Assembly: GCA_016648135.1 (NCBI GenBank)
Contig: JADDOH010011057.1
Location: 56,552-120,551 of the forward strand
DNA: 64,000 nt
Origin: Agrypnia vestita
Taxonomy: Eukaryota > Arthropoda > Insecta > Trichoptera > Phryganeidae
Reading direction: 5' to 3'
Shown: piece after piece, positions 44,322 through 56,010 of the stretch
Layout of the letters: each line of letters starts with the position of its first letter
Numbering within the stretch: position 1 is the first letter of the stretch
The notes under the pieces: model-generated
What the model was told of the DNA's origin: nothing
What the model saw: the letters and a program-made list of their open reading frames with translations, nothing else
The model's database searches: none
Program-made: the position numbers and the translations under genes

Positions 44322-45523
44322 TTATTTCCTATTATGCGCAAGAGCATGTCTTTTTAAGTTAGACTTCTGATTGAAAGAATAATCGCACTGCGAACATGAA
44401 AATAATTTTTCTCCAGTGTGCGTAAGAGCATGTCTTTTTAAGTTTGACTTCTGATTGCATGAATAATCGCACTGCAAACATGAAAACGATTTTTCTCCAG
44501 TGTGCGTAAGAGCATGTCTTTTTAAGCTTGACTTCTGACTGCAAGAATAATCGCACTGCGAACATGAAAACAATTTTTCTCCAGAGTGCGTAAGAGCATG
44601 TGTTTTTAAGTACGACTTCCAATTGCAAGAATAATTGCACTCCGAACATGAAAACAATTTTTCTCCAGAGTGCGTAAGAGCATGTGTTTTTAAGTATGTC
44701 TTCCGATTGCAAGAATAATCGCATTCCGAACATGAAAACATTTTTTCTCCAGTGTGCGTAAGAGCATGTGTTTTTAAGTATGACTTCCGATTGCATGAAT
44801 AATCGCACTGCCAACATGAAAACATTTTTTCTCCAGTGTGCGTAAGAGCATGTTTTTTTAAGTTTGACTTCTGATTGCATGAATAATCACACTGCAAACA
44901 TGAAAACGATTTTTCTCCAGTGTGCGTAAGAGCATGTCTTTTCAAGCTTGACTTATGACTGCAAGAATAATCGCACTGCGAACATGAAAACAATTTTTCT
45001 CCAGAGTGCGTAAGAGCATGTGTTTTTAAGTACGACTTCCAATTGCAAGAATAATCGCACTCCGAACATGAAAACAATTTGTCTCCAGAGTGCGTAAGAG
45101 CATGTGTTTTTAAGTACGACTTCCAATTGCAAGAATAATCGCACTCCGAACATGAAAACATTTTTTCTCCAGTGTGCGTAAGAGCATGTGTTTTTAAGTG
45201 TGACTTCTGACTGCAAGAATAATCGCACTGCGAACATGAAAACAATTTTTCTCCAGTGTGCGTAAGAGCATGTCTTTTTAAGTTTGACTTCTGATTGCAT
45301 GAATAATCGCACTGCAAACATGAAAATAATTTCTTTCCAGTGTGTGAGATCTCGTGATTCCTTAAGGAAGCTTTCTGCTTGCTCGTGAACGGGCAATGAG
45401 CACATGAAAATACCTTAGGAGCTGGGGCAAGTGTGCACCTGCTTGACAAGTCTGGCTGGTCTCCAGGGGCAGGCGAAAACACAGTAGAATTTTCCGAAAG
45501 AGAATATTGTATTCTCAAGAGAT
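44322..45523 (-). CDS. C2H2 zinc-finger protein, 13-finger exon
   Basis: The exon begins after the minus-strand acceptor TTTACATTGCAG in a frame needing one base from the preceding exon. It runs 400 codons to TAA at 44322-44324. About 36 residues of linker precede 13 tandem C2H2 fingers of 28 residues with Thr-Gly-Glu-Lys-type linkers. Finger 1 is divergent (Phe-Ser-Cys-Ala-His-Cys). Fingers 2-13 share Cys-x2-Cys-Asp-Tyr-Ser-Cys, in which a cysteine stands where most C2H2 fingers have a core Phe; finger 13 has Phe there. The helix contacts repeat every five fingers. This is a DNA-binding protein of unknown target. Three small minus-strand exons upstream (47608-47784, 49092-49247, 50360-50510) end in the matching phase and are candidate 5' exons. 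No initiator lies in this exon; the Leu codon at 45518 is not the start. Confidence 0.85.
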
Positions 45524-46189
45524 CTGCAATGTAAATATTTTGGTATAAAAAATATGATTTTATTTTTTAATGCAGTGCTAAATAGTTATGAAGATGAAGT
45601 TCAAACAATATTGTCATCTAGAATCCGGATAAGTATCCGTGTTTAACGACTGATGGCGCAATTGATTCAAAATATTTGTAACATCTTTACTGCCATCTTT
45701 CGAAAGACGATTGAGTTTAAAACTTAAGACATATTATTGAGGAGCATTACGTTTGTTTGGCAAGTTTGTGTTTATTTGTTAATAACGAAATATAAGAATG
45801 TTGGAATATCGCTGGACTAAATGCATCGAGCTGAAATGAGAAAAGAGAAAGTGGAGAAAAAAAGAAATAAAATGTTTTTTCGCTGCCTGGGGTTCACATT
45901 ATACGGCCCCCGTTCAAACGTACGGTATGTTTGCTTGCACGAATAAAAAAATATGTATTCATTAGTCGGCACCGCACTCCGTACTGGCTATCCACCATAT
46001 TCTACCCGCCGCATAATACTGAAACAAGTAACTCTGCAGGATCTAGAGGCGGGAATGCGCTGTGTAAGGTCGCGCGGGAAGTGCTGGCATGCTCAGCAAC
46101 TAGAAAATAATGTCCCAAAAACTCACCTAATTCGATGAATGGTTACACATTTTAATAATTTCTTTGGTGGGATCTTGGTACTCTTTCAA
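45524..46189. other. Putative intron of the zinc-finger gene
   Basis: On the minus strand this lies between the zinc-finger exon and its likely 5' exons. AT-rich with a GC-richer patch near 45900-46090. Nothing recognised. Confidence 0.4.
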
Positions 46190-47300
46190 TGTATATTTCA
46201 GTATAACAAACTATTACTCTTGGACCCCTACTAGAATGTAATTTTCTTTTGTATGCAGATGACCTTAAAATTTTTCACAAGATCAACACAACAACTGACC
46301 ATCAAGAACTCCAAAAAGATCCTGAAATCCTAAGTAACTGGTGTGATTTGAACGATATGCACTTAAATATACAAAAATGTTTTTGGATCTGTTTTACGAG
46401 AAACAGAATTATAAATAATGTAGAATACTCTATTAATGGTATTGGGCTTAATTCTGTTCAAACTATACGAGATCTTGGAATTACGTTACGAATTCGAATT
46501 ACGAATTGATTCACGCATCACGTTCACTTATCACCTTAATAATATCAAAGAAAAATCTCTAAAAATATTAGGCTTCATAAAACCATTCAAGAAACCATCA
46601 TTATTAATATGTTTATATAATTCATTGGTTCGTAGCAATTTGGAATTTGGTTGTGTCATTTGGTCACCTCATTATATAACTCACAAAAATATGATAGAAT
46701 CTATACAGCAAAAATTTCTTCGCATGCTTACATTTAAGTGTAATCTGGGCAGGACATTAGTATCTTATCAACAGCGCTTAGAAAATTTTCATGTAGACAA
46801 ATTGGAAGATAGAAGACTAATTGCTGAGTTAATGTACCTATATAATATAATACATGGCAATATTGATTCAGAATTTTGTATAGAAAACATAACTTTGAAT
46901 GTTCCTAGTCGCCGACTTAGGACATATAATACGTTTCAACTTGCAATAACAATATGGCCCACTTTAATTATTTATCTAGAATGTTGAGGTCATACAACAA
47001 AATAGAAAATAACCATAACGTCCTCATTGACATATTCCATGATATCTTCCACGAATATAAGAGAACTATTACCAAACTTATGAAATTAGCTGTTAAGTCT
47101 CTTTATTCAACGTCACTCTATAACATCACTTTTTTCTGTTCTTTCCTGTATATATTTTAGCCTTTATTTTATCTCTATGTTAGCCGTGTTCACATTTAAG
47201 TGATGAAAAGCATTTAAACTAATTGAATTATAACTGTATTATCCATATTATGTTGTGTGTTTTTCATTGTTCGTGAACCATCAAAATAAATAAATAACAA
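46190..47300 (+). pseudogene. 5'-truncated Jockey-type LINE, C-terminal half of ORF2
   Basis: It begins inside the reverse transcriptase with Tyr-Ala-Asp-Asp intact (46252) and continues through the palm. One frameshift near 46505 is followed by the thumb region to a stop at 46987. A Asn-Leu-Glu-Phe-Gly-Cys-Val-Ile-Trp motif is present near 46636, as in related LINEs. The AAATAAATAAATAAC tail near 47285 marks the 3' end. Lying antisense within the zinc-finger locus, it would be intronic there. It lacks the N-terminal half and cannot be autonomous. Confidence 0.8.
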
Positions 47301-47607
47301 ATTTTTACTAACTGACATTTACTTAACTTCGGATTTTATTTTAGTGGAATATACTAGATCAATTCACAGGAAGAGTTCCTAATTTTTTACCCTATGGATG
47401 TCCCTCGTAAGCTGAGAGCGCCTTAGTTCAAGTAAGTAACATTGTAGATTTATCTATCATGAGTTCTTGAGTGAACTTAACAATGAAATCTGGTGTAGGC
47501 ATTTAATCTGGGGTTCGAACAACCCACCAGAATACCCATACATCATCCCGTTACGGAGGGCGGAATCTACTATTTGGTATAATAATCCAAGGGAAACAAC
47601 TGCTCAC

Positions 47608-47784
47608 CATTACATTGGTCGGCCCTCCTGGAGTACTCCGAGCACTCCTGCTTTATGTCAGGATACGATATGTCCACATCAGTGTAGGGCGCTCCTTCAC
47701 CGCCGCTCTCGGCTGCAGACTCTTCACCTATCTGCACATCACCTCCCTGCGCACTTCCCCAGACCGCATTGCCGGAACCTACTT
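47608..47784 (-). CDS. Small acidic exon with Ile-Lys-Gln-Glu motif, copy A
   Basis: A minus-strand exon of 177 nt between an acceptor (TTTTGCTTCCAG) and a donor (AATG then GTGAGC), phase 1 on both sides and open throughout. It encodes an acidic Gly/Ser/Glu-rich segment ending Asp-Ile-Ser-Tyr-Pro-Asp-Ile-Lys-Gln-Glu-Cys, then Ser-Arg-Arg-Ala-Asp-Gln. Ile-Lys-Gln-Glu fits the SUMO-attachment consensus (hydrophobic-Lys-x-Glu). The outgoing phase matches the 13-finger exon at 45523. It lacks an ATG, so it needs an upstream exon, or is an alternative or relic exon. Confidence 0.6.
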
Positions 47785-48149
47785 CTGGAAGCAAAACCAA
47801 TAATTAGGTTCAACAGAGCTGGAGAGTTAGCTGTCTCCCGGGCTCGGCTCCACGTCTCCTCGGGCTGTACTCGCACAAAGCAGGTCATCGTATAATAACC
47901 TGTACCAGGCAGACTGCTACTTATTGCGTGAACTATTCTCCTATAAGGGCACTAAATGCTCCGCCTATTCTCAAGTATACTTATTTGAAGAATATTTTTA
48001 GCAAAATGCCAAATTATCTATGAATGTGCATCTTTAAATGTTAGAAACGTTCAACAATTCACTTGGTACTCGTATTGTCGGTATTGGATTTAAGGAAGCC
48101 ACTTTCATAGAATATGTGCGGAATGTGAACTCGGAGAAATATTACTTAC

Positions 48150-48245
48150 GTACTTGTAAGCTAGATATATGATTGCACGAATAATTGCAATATGAACATG
48201 AAAATGGTTTTTCTTCGTTGTGTTTAAGCGCATGTCTCTTCCGTC
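48150..48245 (-). pseudogene. Isolated zinc-finger fragment with donor site
   Basis: The minus strand reads His-Ala-Leu-Lys-His-Asn-Glu-Glu-Lys-Pro-Phe-Ser-Cys-Ser-Tyr-Cys-Asn-Tyr-Ser-Cys, then a helix that loses its histidines. It ends at TTACAAGTAC followed by GTAAGT. One finger and part of another survive. It could be a relic of a duplicated finger exon or a tiny spliced exon; I favour a relic. Confidence 0.6.
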
Positions 48246-48737
48246 GCGGAACGCCGCTACATTTCATTCCATACAATATGCCCTTATCATACACTGCGCG
48301 GTTGCGCATTTGCTTTGCCGAGTAGACGCGACGGAAGATCCGTACATTGTGGCGCCGGCCTTAGAATTCAGACTTTTGCCTAATTTTAGTGCATAGTTAA
48401 GATCCGGTTGTATTTGAGGATTTGGTCAGTGGTAAGTTGAAGGCACTGATTTCAAAAATAACGTACTATCGAATAGCATTAGGTACCTATTAAAAAAGCA
48501 TTTACTTTAAAATTTCCATATTTCACCATACATTTTAACGTCTGACATGATTAAAATAAAGTTACGCTTAACAATGGTTAACATCAGGTGACGTTTAATC
48601 TATGGTTAACATCAGGTTACGCAAACCATAGAACATAAACATCTTCGGTCATTTCAAAAGGATTCATTTTCCGTAGTCCAAAATTTTAACGTGTGACATG
48701 ATTAACATCAAGTGACGCTTAACTATGGTTAACATCA

Positions 48738-48815
48738 AAAGGGATCGTCTGATTGGTGGAGAACGTAAAAATCTATGTTTTAAAAGAACGCTTACTTTAA
48801 TCGAACAACCGGCCC
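48738..48815. mobile_element. GGCCGG MITE, copy 2, left-truncated
   Basis: It matches the right half of the 30203-30353 element (GGATCGTCTGATTGGTGGAG, GAACGTAAAAATCTATG) and ends AACAACCGGCCC followed by TAA. The left terminal repeat is missing. Confidence 0.8.
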
Positions 48816-49091
48816 TAACTGGCAAGGTTCTCGTAACTGTCAAAACCTTGTTAAATCATTGGCGCCAACACTTCAAGCACCGATTCCGACCAATGACATT
48901 TCAGCATTTCGATCGGCGATAGGTGATTACGAAAACCAGGGAAATGGCGAATGAATGTGGAAGCTTGGTATTACATTTTCATAGAAGAAAATATCGACCT
49001 ATTCTATATACCTGTACATCATCCTGTAACGGCCACACGGAGGGCGGGATCTACTTTTTGGATAAATAATCCTAAGGAATCAACTTCTTAC

Positions 49092-49247
49092 CATTGCGCT
49101 GGTCGGCCCTCCTGGAGCACTCCTGCTTGATGTCAGGATGTGATATGTCTATTTCAGTGTAGGACGCTCCTTCATCACCCATCTCGGCTGCAGACCCCTC
49201 ATCACCTCCCTGCGCACTTCCCCAACCCTCATTGCTGGAAACTACTT
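49092..49247 (-). CDS. Small acidic exon with Ile-Lys-Gln-Glu motif, copy B
   Basis: A 156-nt minus-strand exon between an acceptor (TTTTTGATTCCAG) and a donor (AATG then GTAAGAAG), again phase 1 to phase 1 and open. The sequence parallels copy A (Gly-Ser-Ala-Gln-Gly-Gly-Asp; Asp-Ile-Ser-His-Pro-Asp-Ile-Lys-Gln-Glu-Cys) with two short in-frame deletions. Retention of splice sites and frame suggests it was, or still is, used. The homologous stretch upstream (GGAGCCGAGCCCAGGAGACA) is shared with the copies at 47.6 and 62.1 kb, but here the ATG seen at 62.0 kb reads ACG. Confidence 0.55.
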
Positions 49248-50359
49248 CTGGAATCAAAAACAATAATCGGGCTCAACTAAGCCGGAGAGTTGCCTGTCTC
49301 CTGGGCTCGGCTCCGTGTCACCGCGAGCTGTAGTTGCACCAAGCCGGTCACATGCTCCTTATTGCGCCGTACTTCCCACTATTTATTTGGAGTGAAGCAA
49401 ATTTTTATTTCCGGAAATTTGATAAAACATATATTTTTATTGGGTTTTGATTTTCATTCAGAACTGATGGACAGTTGATGTAGCGAAATAAACAGTTAAT
49501 AAATTTTGAGCGATGAATTGTTCAATAATGAATGGCACATCTCTATATTTATCTACAACATCTGACACACTAATGTGCACTACTTTTGGAAGTTCGAAAT
49601 ATGTGTTATATGGTTTCGGGCCGGATCTTTTCGGGAGTTTGTTTGATGCCAAAAAAATAGCATTGATTTCAAAAATGAAAAAATGATTTCAAAAATAAAT
49701 AGCGTCAAGCATTAAGTTCTTTTTTAATTCCCAAATTTCTCTACATATTTTAACGTCTGACACCTTTAATCTATGGATTAATCAGGTTACGAAAACCATA
49801 GATAACAGAGAAACATAATGAACACTTTATAATTTTGTAAAAGATTGATTGTCGGTAGTTCGAGTGTCCCGACTCCTAGAAATAATTCAAATTAATCGCT
49901 GATGATGAAAAGTTTTAGCTCGCTCTGAATGTGTGAGTATATTACGACACTTTTTATTTGATGGTTAGTTGGGTTCATTTAGGTGAGAAACATTTAGGTA
50001 AGTAAGGTTTATTTGTACGAATCAATTAGTCTCGGGTATATGCATGACGATGAAGAGTTTTTGGATGTTTTCGATGATAAATGAAAGATTTTTCATAAAA
50101 CGCGCCTTTGATAAGAATCTCCGAATTTGCTACATATATATCACAACAAAAGATAGTATAAGAGTGAATTAAATGACAGTGAAAAATTTGAAACTTTTGC
50201 CTAAATATAGCTTTTCCATTACTTGAGACCAGGCCATTCAACTTATATCATAACAATATATATCCAAACAAAGCCTCTAAAACTACAACTTTAATGGTCA
50301 CATCAGGTGCGCGCATTCCTCGTCACTGAGAATGGATCAATAATGAAGCAACTCCTCAC

Positions 50360-50510
50360 CGGCGCGCTGGTCGGCCTTCCTGGAGCACTCCTGCTTGATG
50401 TCGGGGAGCCACACGTCCATGTCCGTGTAGGGCGCTCCTTCATCGCCGCTCCCGGCTGCAGACCCTGGCTCGGGCTTCACGGCAAGAACATCTTGGGCAG
50501 CGCGGCTCAT
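50360..50510 (-). CDS. First coding exon of a zinc-finger gene (Ile-Lys-Gln-Glu family)
   Basis: An ATG at 50510 starts Met-Ser-Arg-Ala-Ala-Gln-Asp-Val-Leu-Ala, then Val-Lys-Pro-Glu, an acidic stretch, and Pro-Asp-Ile-Lys-Gln-Glu-Cys-Ser-Arg-Lys-Ala-Asp-Gln-Arg-Ala. The donor is GTGAGG after one extra base (phase 1). Val-Lys-Pro-Glu and Ile-Lys-Gln-Glu both fit the SUMO consensus, often seen in transcription regulators. The phase fits the finger exon at 45523 (the split codon would be Asp). It is the only copy of this exon family here that has a start codon in its own frame. It may be the true 5' end of the gene whose fingers lie at 44.3-45.5 kb, with copies A and B as skipped or alternative exons. 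Confidence 0.65.
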
Positions 50511-51309
50511 GGTACTACTACGTTCCGGACTACACGAGGCCCGACAGGCAAATGGCGATTGTCAAATGGCGTGGACCATAGACACGAGCGGGGCATAGAC
50601 GAATTATCGAATTAAATAATCGATAGGTAGGTCTTCTAAAAATGTGACGTCTAACCAATTCTCCAATTTAATATTCTGTAAGTTGACATAGTTATCACTA
50701 TCAGACTGCATAATTTTCACAATACCAACGATGAAACATGACAATCCGGGTCTCAGAGATAGCTCTAGCAGATGGTCGCTATGCAGGGTCGGCCCTGAGA
50801 CCGTGATAAAAATAAATAGAGGCCAAGTCGGAAAGCTCAGGGCTACCTATAAAATAAATTAGGATATCGTTTCAAAGTTATATTTAGTTTGTGGCGCTCG
50901 GAGAAACGTGCTAAAAGAATTGAAATGGCTTCATGGCCCCGAGCCCGGCGGGCAGCAGGCTGATGGCACGGCCGTGTAACGGACAACCCCCTTTCCTTTG
51001 GAATACAATGAATGCGAACCTTTCCCGGGAACTTGAAGCCGCCTTCTCACAAGGATTATGAAATACGGCCATCGCAGAGACACGCACCTGATATGTTTGC
51101 TTTGAATCTGGCGACCGCGGATGTGCCGCTTAGAGAACCTATCCGAGGGTAATTGCAGTTTACGAATGGACCCATGGACATCCTTTTTAGACTCTTGCGA
51201 GAAAGAATTCCCCAACGAAAATAATTTGGGGACGGTGCAATAAAAGATTTACCGACTCTTTTTGAAGCAGCGAGATATTTACAGTAAATTTGTTTACGGG
51301 AATTTTTTT
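50511..51309. other. Unassigned spacer
   Basis: Upstream of the zinc-finger first exon. A CG-richer patch at 50930-51240 has a 94-codon minus frame without a recognised domain. There is no clear promoter motif. Confidence 0.4.
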
Positions 51310-52080
51310 TTTAGATCGGCAATATTTTCATACTTTCGAAGACGTCGTCTCGTCGGAACAAAGAGAATATAATAGCAGATTTCATACCAATACAAAACAA
51401 AGAATACAATAACCTATTGAAGAGACTGAAATTACTCACCTTATATGATAGAAGAAAAATTTGTGATATAGTTCTTCTTTACAAAATTCTAAATAATATA
51501 TTGGACAGCCCTGACCTTGTAGCGTGTATCAATTATAATATCCTGTCCTTACATAGAACTCGACAAACTGTAACATTTCATCGCCAGAATTTCATTAATA
51601 ATTATCAATTAAATACTGTATTTAGCAGAATATTAAAGACTGGTAGTGAATTTCGTTATACGGTTGACGTTTTCAATGACATTCTAATGAAAATAAAGTT
51701 TATACTTAAAGGGACAATTATTTCATACTAACTGCTGTTAACATGTAATAATGTGTAATATATATTTTTGTATACACATTACTACTCCGTATTTTGTATT
51801 TTTATATTTTAAATTTAAATTTTTAATTTTTACACTCATATTTTAATGCTTATATTATGTTTTTTATTTTAATTTTTATACTCATATTTTAATGCTTATA
51901 CCTGATACTTTCACTTCATATACCTTTTATTGCTTTTTATACATGTACTTTATATTCATATATTTTATATTTTACTGCTTATTTCCGGTATTGTTTAATG
52001 TATATACTTTTTGATTTTATGTAATATTTTTTATGTAAAAGCCTGTAATGGGCGTAGAAAAGTAAATAAATAAATAAAGA
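51310..52080 (+). pseudogene. LINE 3' end fragment
   Basis: A 104-codon frame (51417-51731), Arg/Leu/Ile-rich with Leu-Tyr-Lys-Ile-Leu-Asn-Asn, resembles the C-terminal end of Jockey-type LINE proteins. An AT-rich 3' UTR made of repeated TTTTATACTCATATTTTAATG-like lines follows, ending GTAAATAAATAAATAAAG. The same 3' UTR in reverse orientation is inside the hAT-like element at 52995-54763. Confidence 0.65.
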
Positions 52081-52410
52081 TGTGCGGGAATCTGAGAAAA
52101 GGTTCGGTATATGCGTTTATATTCCGAATAAACTTTACAAGCCTAAAACTTTGGATAACGACCGATATCTGGAGAGTAGAAGGGCGTTAATGGTTATCGT
52201 GTATAATAAGACTTGGAACGGGGACAGATTTCTTGAATCTAAGGGCGAGCTATCCGAAAAGTTATCGGTTGTTTTAAACAAACAGTTTTCTTTAATAATA
52301 TAATGCATTAGTGATCGAGCGGAGATGGTACTACCTGTAGACATATAAAGTATTGAGCGAGATTAAGTACGATGTGGCGATTCCTAAGTAATTACGCAAT
52401 ATCAGCTGAT

Positions 52411-52680
52411 TCTTATCTATACCTATAAAACTCAATGTATGTCTGTTTTCTATATAAATCCACACCGTTTGTCCGAATCGATTCAAATTTTGCATTCTTA
52501 TGCTTTGGGACCCGGCGGGTAATATAAATGACATTTGCTCCTTCCCCTTTTACCCTTTCCCCACCACCTGATATATTTTCGACGCATATCTATGCCCTTC
52601 GAATAGAATCATTGTTTCCGCCCACAAATTTATTTACAACTTAATCTTAAACCGTGCAACGACGGGAACGAACAGCTAGT
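52411..52680 (+). mobile_element. Short Helitron-like element
   Basis: It begins TCTTATCTATACCTATAAAA and ends CTAGT, followed by T. About 12 nt before the end a small hairpin ACCGT-GCAACG-ACGGG can form. A TC start and a hairpin followed by CTAG are the Helitron signatures, and 270 bp is non-autonomous size. The interior carries the ACCCGGCGGGTAA and CCTGATATATTTTC phrases also seen in the gene 3 region. Confidence 0.65.
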
Positions 52681-52994
52681 TCATCATATTTCTTTCGTCT
52701 ATAAATATAAATTTGTCATGTAAACCATGTATGTAAACGTCGTATGTTATCTATGATTTACACATTTTTTCTCAGATATTGCCTAAATTCGATTGTCAAA
52801 AGCGATTTTCAAAAAGACTTCAAATAATATTCTTCGAAACAATAATCTCCGAATTCAATTTTTTTTTCAGCTAAAGCGGGGCATTCTCTATCCTACATAG
52901 CAGTCAGCCGCACTAGGGTGACACGAAAAATAATGAATGGGCCCTCTTATAGTAAACGTGATTTGGTATTTTCTATGAATAAGGCAGTAGAAAC

Positions 52995-54763
52995 TAGGGA
53001 TGGGTCGTCGACGTATTTACCGTCGACGAAACGAGACCGTCCACGTCCATCCATCGACGAGACGATCAACTAGTTGAATTCGTCAACTAGTTGACGCGTC
53101 AACTTCGTTACGCGGACGTCGCGGACGTTTATCTAAACATCGGGACGATAGTCAACTGTCTACGGTTTGACGCGACGCTGCTCGACGGCACAAACGTTGG
53201 TTATTTTTATTACGTTAATTTTTAAAATTTAAAGAAGTTCGAAGGAATATAGTTTCGGGGAAAGTAAAACCGCTACTTGTGCTTATATGTAAAAAGAAAT
53301 ATTTTATTATTTATTTGTTTATAGGCTTTTACATATTGTTTTATATAATTCTTTCTATATATAATAAAGAAAGAAGTAGGTATACACAACAATATCAGGT
53401 GTAAGCAGTAAAATATAAATATAAACTACATATATAAGCAGTGAAAGTATCGGGTATAAGCATTAAAATATGAGTATAAAAATTAAAAATATAAAGTACA
53501 AAGCAATTTGTGTATAAAAAAATATATTAGATACACATTATTACATGTGTACAGGGTTATTTGTAAAACAATAATAACCTAGCAGGACTATATTCCTGCC
53601 TTGATTATGAGTATTATTTTTTGTAAAACGTTGGACTATCACTACACTAACTCAAATCGATTACGAAAAATTCATTCGTTTCAATACAAGTTAAATAAAA
53701 TGATAAAAACCTTTACATTTATTTATTATCTATAAATTTATAAATAAATACATAATTTAAAAATACTTTACATTTGAGATGTTATCTAGAAATTTATTGA
53801 AGAATACATCTTTCAAAGTCAGACTTTCACTTTGTGGTGACATTATTAATAAATAAATATATCTGTATTATTTGTCAACTTTAGTTTAAGGCTCAATTTG
53901 AGAAAAGGAACATTGTTCCCGAAACATGTAAAAAACCAATAAAAAGTGGTGTAAACAAAATTATAATAGATTTATTTTTTTTATCTACAAAGTTGAAAAT
54001 AGGGAATTTATAATAAAAATTAATTAAACCTAAATTCAAGATTATATTACATATACAATAATTAATGTTGGACTCCTGAATAAGGACCATAGTTAGGTAT
54101 AGAAATTTTTATTCCCTACAAGTTGTTTATCATTTATATGCTAAAGTTGAAAAGTAAGGAAATAACACAATAATTAAATTTTAGCATCCCTTTTCAGGTA
54201 AATATATAAGAAGTCGAGATCGATCGAATAAAATATTGATTTTAGAAAAATATCTAGCCGGCCTATTAATTAATAATAGTTCAATAAAAAATAAAATAAT
54301 TAAACAGAATTGTTTTATTTTATACGGCGTAAAATTGGGAATTCACCGAATCGTCGCACGTGACATCACAAAAAATCAAGTAAAAAATAATAGATAATAG
54401 CTTATTAAGCCTATCTCGCGCTACGCATGTATTCAAATTTCAAATCTCTAGTCATAGTTCGTGTACACAGATCTGCACTCTATGGTAGTGTACTTTAGAG
54501 TTGAAATGAAATTACCCGTCGAGCCGTCTATGACGTCTATGGCATCTACAAGTCGACAGCGAGAGAAATAAACGGAGACGTTTTGTCTTGCTCTCGCTCG
54601 TTGCTTTGCATTGCGTTAATCTCGAATCGTCCACCGACCACGGCGTCCGCTGTCCACCGTCTACGAATTCAACTAGTCCATGCGATAAACGTAAACGGTC
54701 GACGCGTCGATGCAACGTCAACGGTTGATTTCAACTAGTCCGTCCATTCAACGCCCATCCTTA
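52995..54763. mobile_element. hAT-like non-autonomous element, copy 1
   Basis: Exact 8-bp target duplications GTAGAAAC (52987-52994 and 54764-54771) flank ends TAGGGATGGG and CCCATCCTTA. Subterminal regions are rich in GTCGAC, CAACTAGT and CGTCGACG phrases, typical binding-site clusters. The interior holds the inverted 3' end of a LINE (53290-53535) and AT-rich filler with no transposase. Confidence 0.9.
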
Positions 54764-54771
54764 GTAGAAAC

Positions 54772-55524
54772 ATCTATTTTCTATGGGCATATGGCCTCAA
54801 GTGTCAAAAATGTATCTTTGTTTAACCTAAAGTCACTGCTTTTAAATTCACTTGTGCCTAAATTTGACTTCATTTATGAAATCAGGATCCTTTATTACGC
54901 CAGGGAAAAAATGAAAAAATTCGGTGTTTCCTAAATATGCCTAACTATAGCCAATTATCAATGGAAAGGACTATATTTGGGGATTAAAGTACAGTAGACC
55001 GATACGCGATTGAGATCATATTGGATTATTTTATTAAATTAAGCGGTTTCATTTACAGTGTGGAAGTTCATGATTAAGGCAATAAACGTTTTATTTCACT
55101 GATCTGAGCCCTTTCGATAGGCACACCCATCATCTCCAGTTCGAATTCAGTTCGAACGAAATAGAAATTCAGTTCTAATATTGCCTCTGAAGATAATGGT
55201 TGTGCCCATTGACGTATAATATAGACACGTTATTCCCATACTAGCCGGCCTTCATATGTAACAAATATTGCATTGAAAGAGACAGCAAATCACGGCACGC
55301 AAACGCTCTGCGTGTAGACAGGAAAATCAGGTAATTTGAAGTCTCATGATTAAATAGTGTCCATCTGGGACACTATAACCAAGTTTGAATTATAGTCGAG
55401 TCTATACCTAGATTATTGGTCAAAAACTTGATTTGAAAAAGAGAAAAATCAAAAGCACTTCATTCAAAAAACGTCTTTTTTCAATCATCCAATTGTTTAT
55501 TTAAAATTAACAATTCACTATTAT
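54772..55524. other. Spacer, nothing recognised
   Basis: Non-coding between the hAT-like element and the SINE. A 74-codon frame at 54710-54934 crosses the transposon end and is chance. Confidence 0.45.
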
Positions 55525-55745
55525 ATTCAAGAGCACATTCTTATTGGGAAATTGCATTTTTTCAGAACAGTGTTCTGAGAAATTTAAAAACAAATTAATT
55601 AATCAATTAAAAAGACATACAGAAAAATCAAATCCACGAAAAAATATTTGGCTGCTACCGGGATTCGAACCACGGATCTCCTTCTTTCCGGGGCAGGCGC
55701 GTTATCCAATTACGCTATAGAAGTCTTGTATATTTCCGTGAATAT
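55525..55745 (-). mobile_element. tRNA-derived SINE
   Basis: On the minus strand an A-box-like TATAGCGTAATTGGATAACG and a B-box GGTTCGAATCC are spaced as in a tRNA. The 3' body contains CGTGGATTTGATTTTTCTG and TAATTGATTAATTAATTTG. The T stem is imperfect, so it is not a working tRNA. The 3' body is what forms the palindrome at 17928-18071. Confidence 0.75.
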
Positions 55746-55856
55746 ATCGACCTTATCTGTTAGTCTCATTAATTAATTGATTAACATTTATGATCCATTT
55801 TTAGAGCAATCCACTTTTTCTGATACGGTAGGACCAATTTAAAACCCTGTTTCTGT

Positions 55857-56010
55857 AGCGAAATACAAAGAAAAACATTTACGACCAATATAATCACACA
55901 GCTGTATTGTGACCCCAGTGGAAATCGGACCCGGAGCTCCTCGCCTGGAAACCCACCGGACTCGAGGGCCGCTATAACGGACTTATCGGACAAGCCGGTG
56001 TTACCCAGGA
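55857..56010 (-). mobile_element. SINE-like repeat, copy 1
   Basis: It shares with 63370-63660 the phrases TAGCGAAATACAAAG, ACCGGACTCGAGGGCCGCTA and a CGGACTTATCGGACAAG end. On the minus strand TAGCGGCCCTCGAG and GGGTCCGATTTCC resemble A and B boxes, so a tRNA-derived SINE is likely. Confidence 0.65.

Larger units (their letters stand above)
47785..50359. other. Zinc-finger locus introns and spacers
   Basis: Contains listed fragments only: a zinc-finger exon piece (48150-48245), a partial MITE (48738-48815) and exon copy B (49092-49247). The tandem phrases AACATCAGGTGACGTTTAA and AACATCAGGTTACG near 48580-48620 and 48710 are short local duplications. Otherwise nothing is recognised. Confidence 0.45.

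Noticed and set aside
50931..51215. Minus-strand 94-codon frame as a gene
   Set aside because: No domain, no splice pattern, and it lies among repeats.
55660..55730. Working tRNA gene on the minus strand
   Set aside because: The A and B boxes are good, but the T stem is mismatched and the body continues as a SINE.
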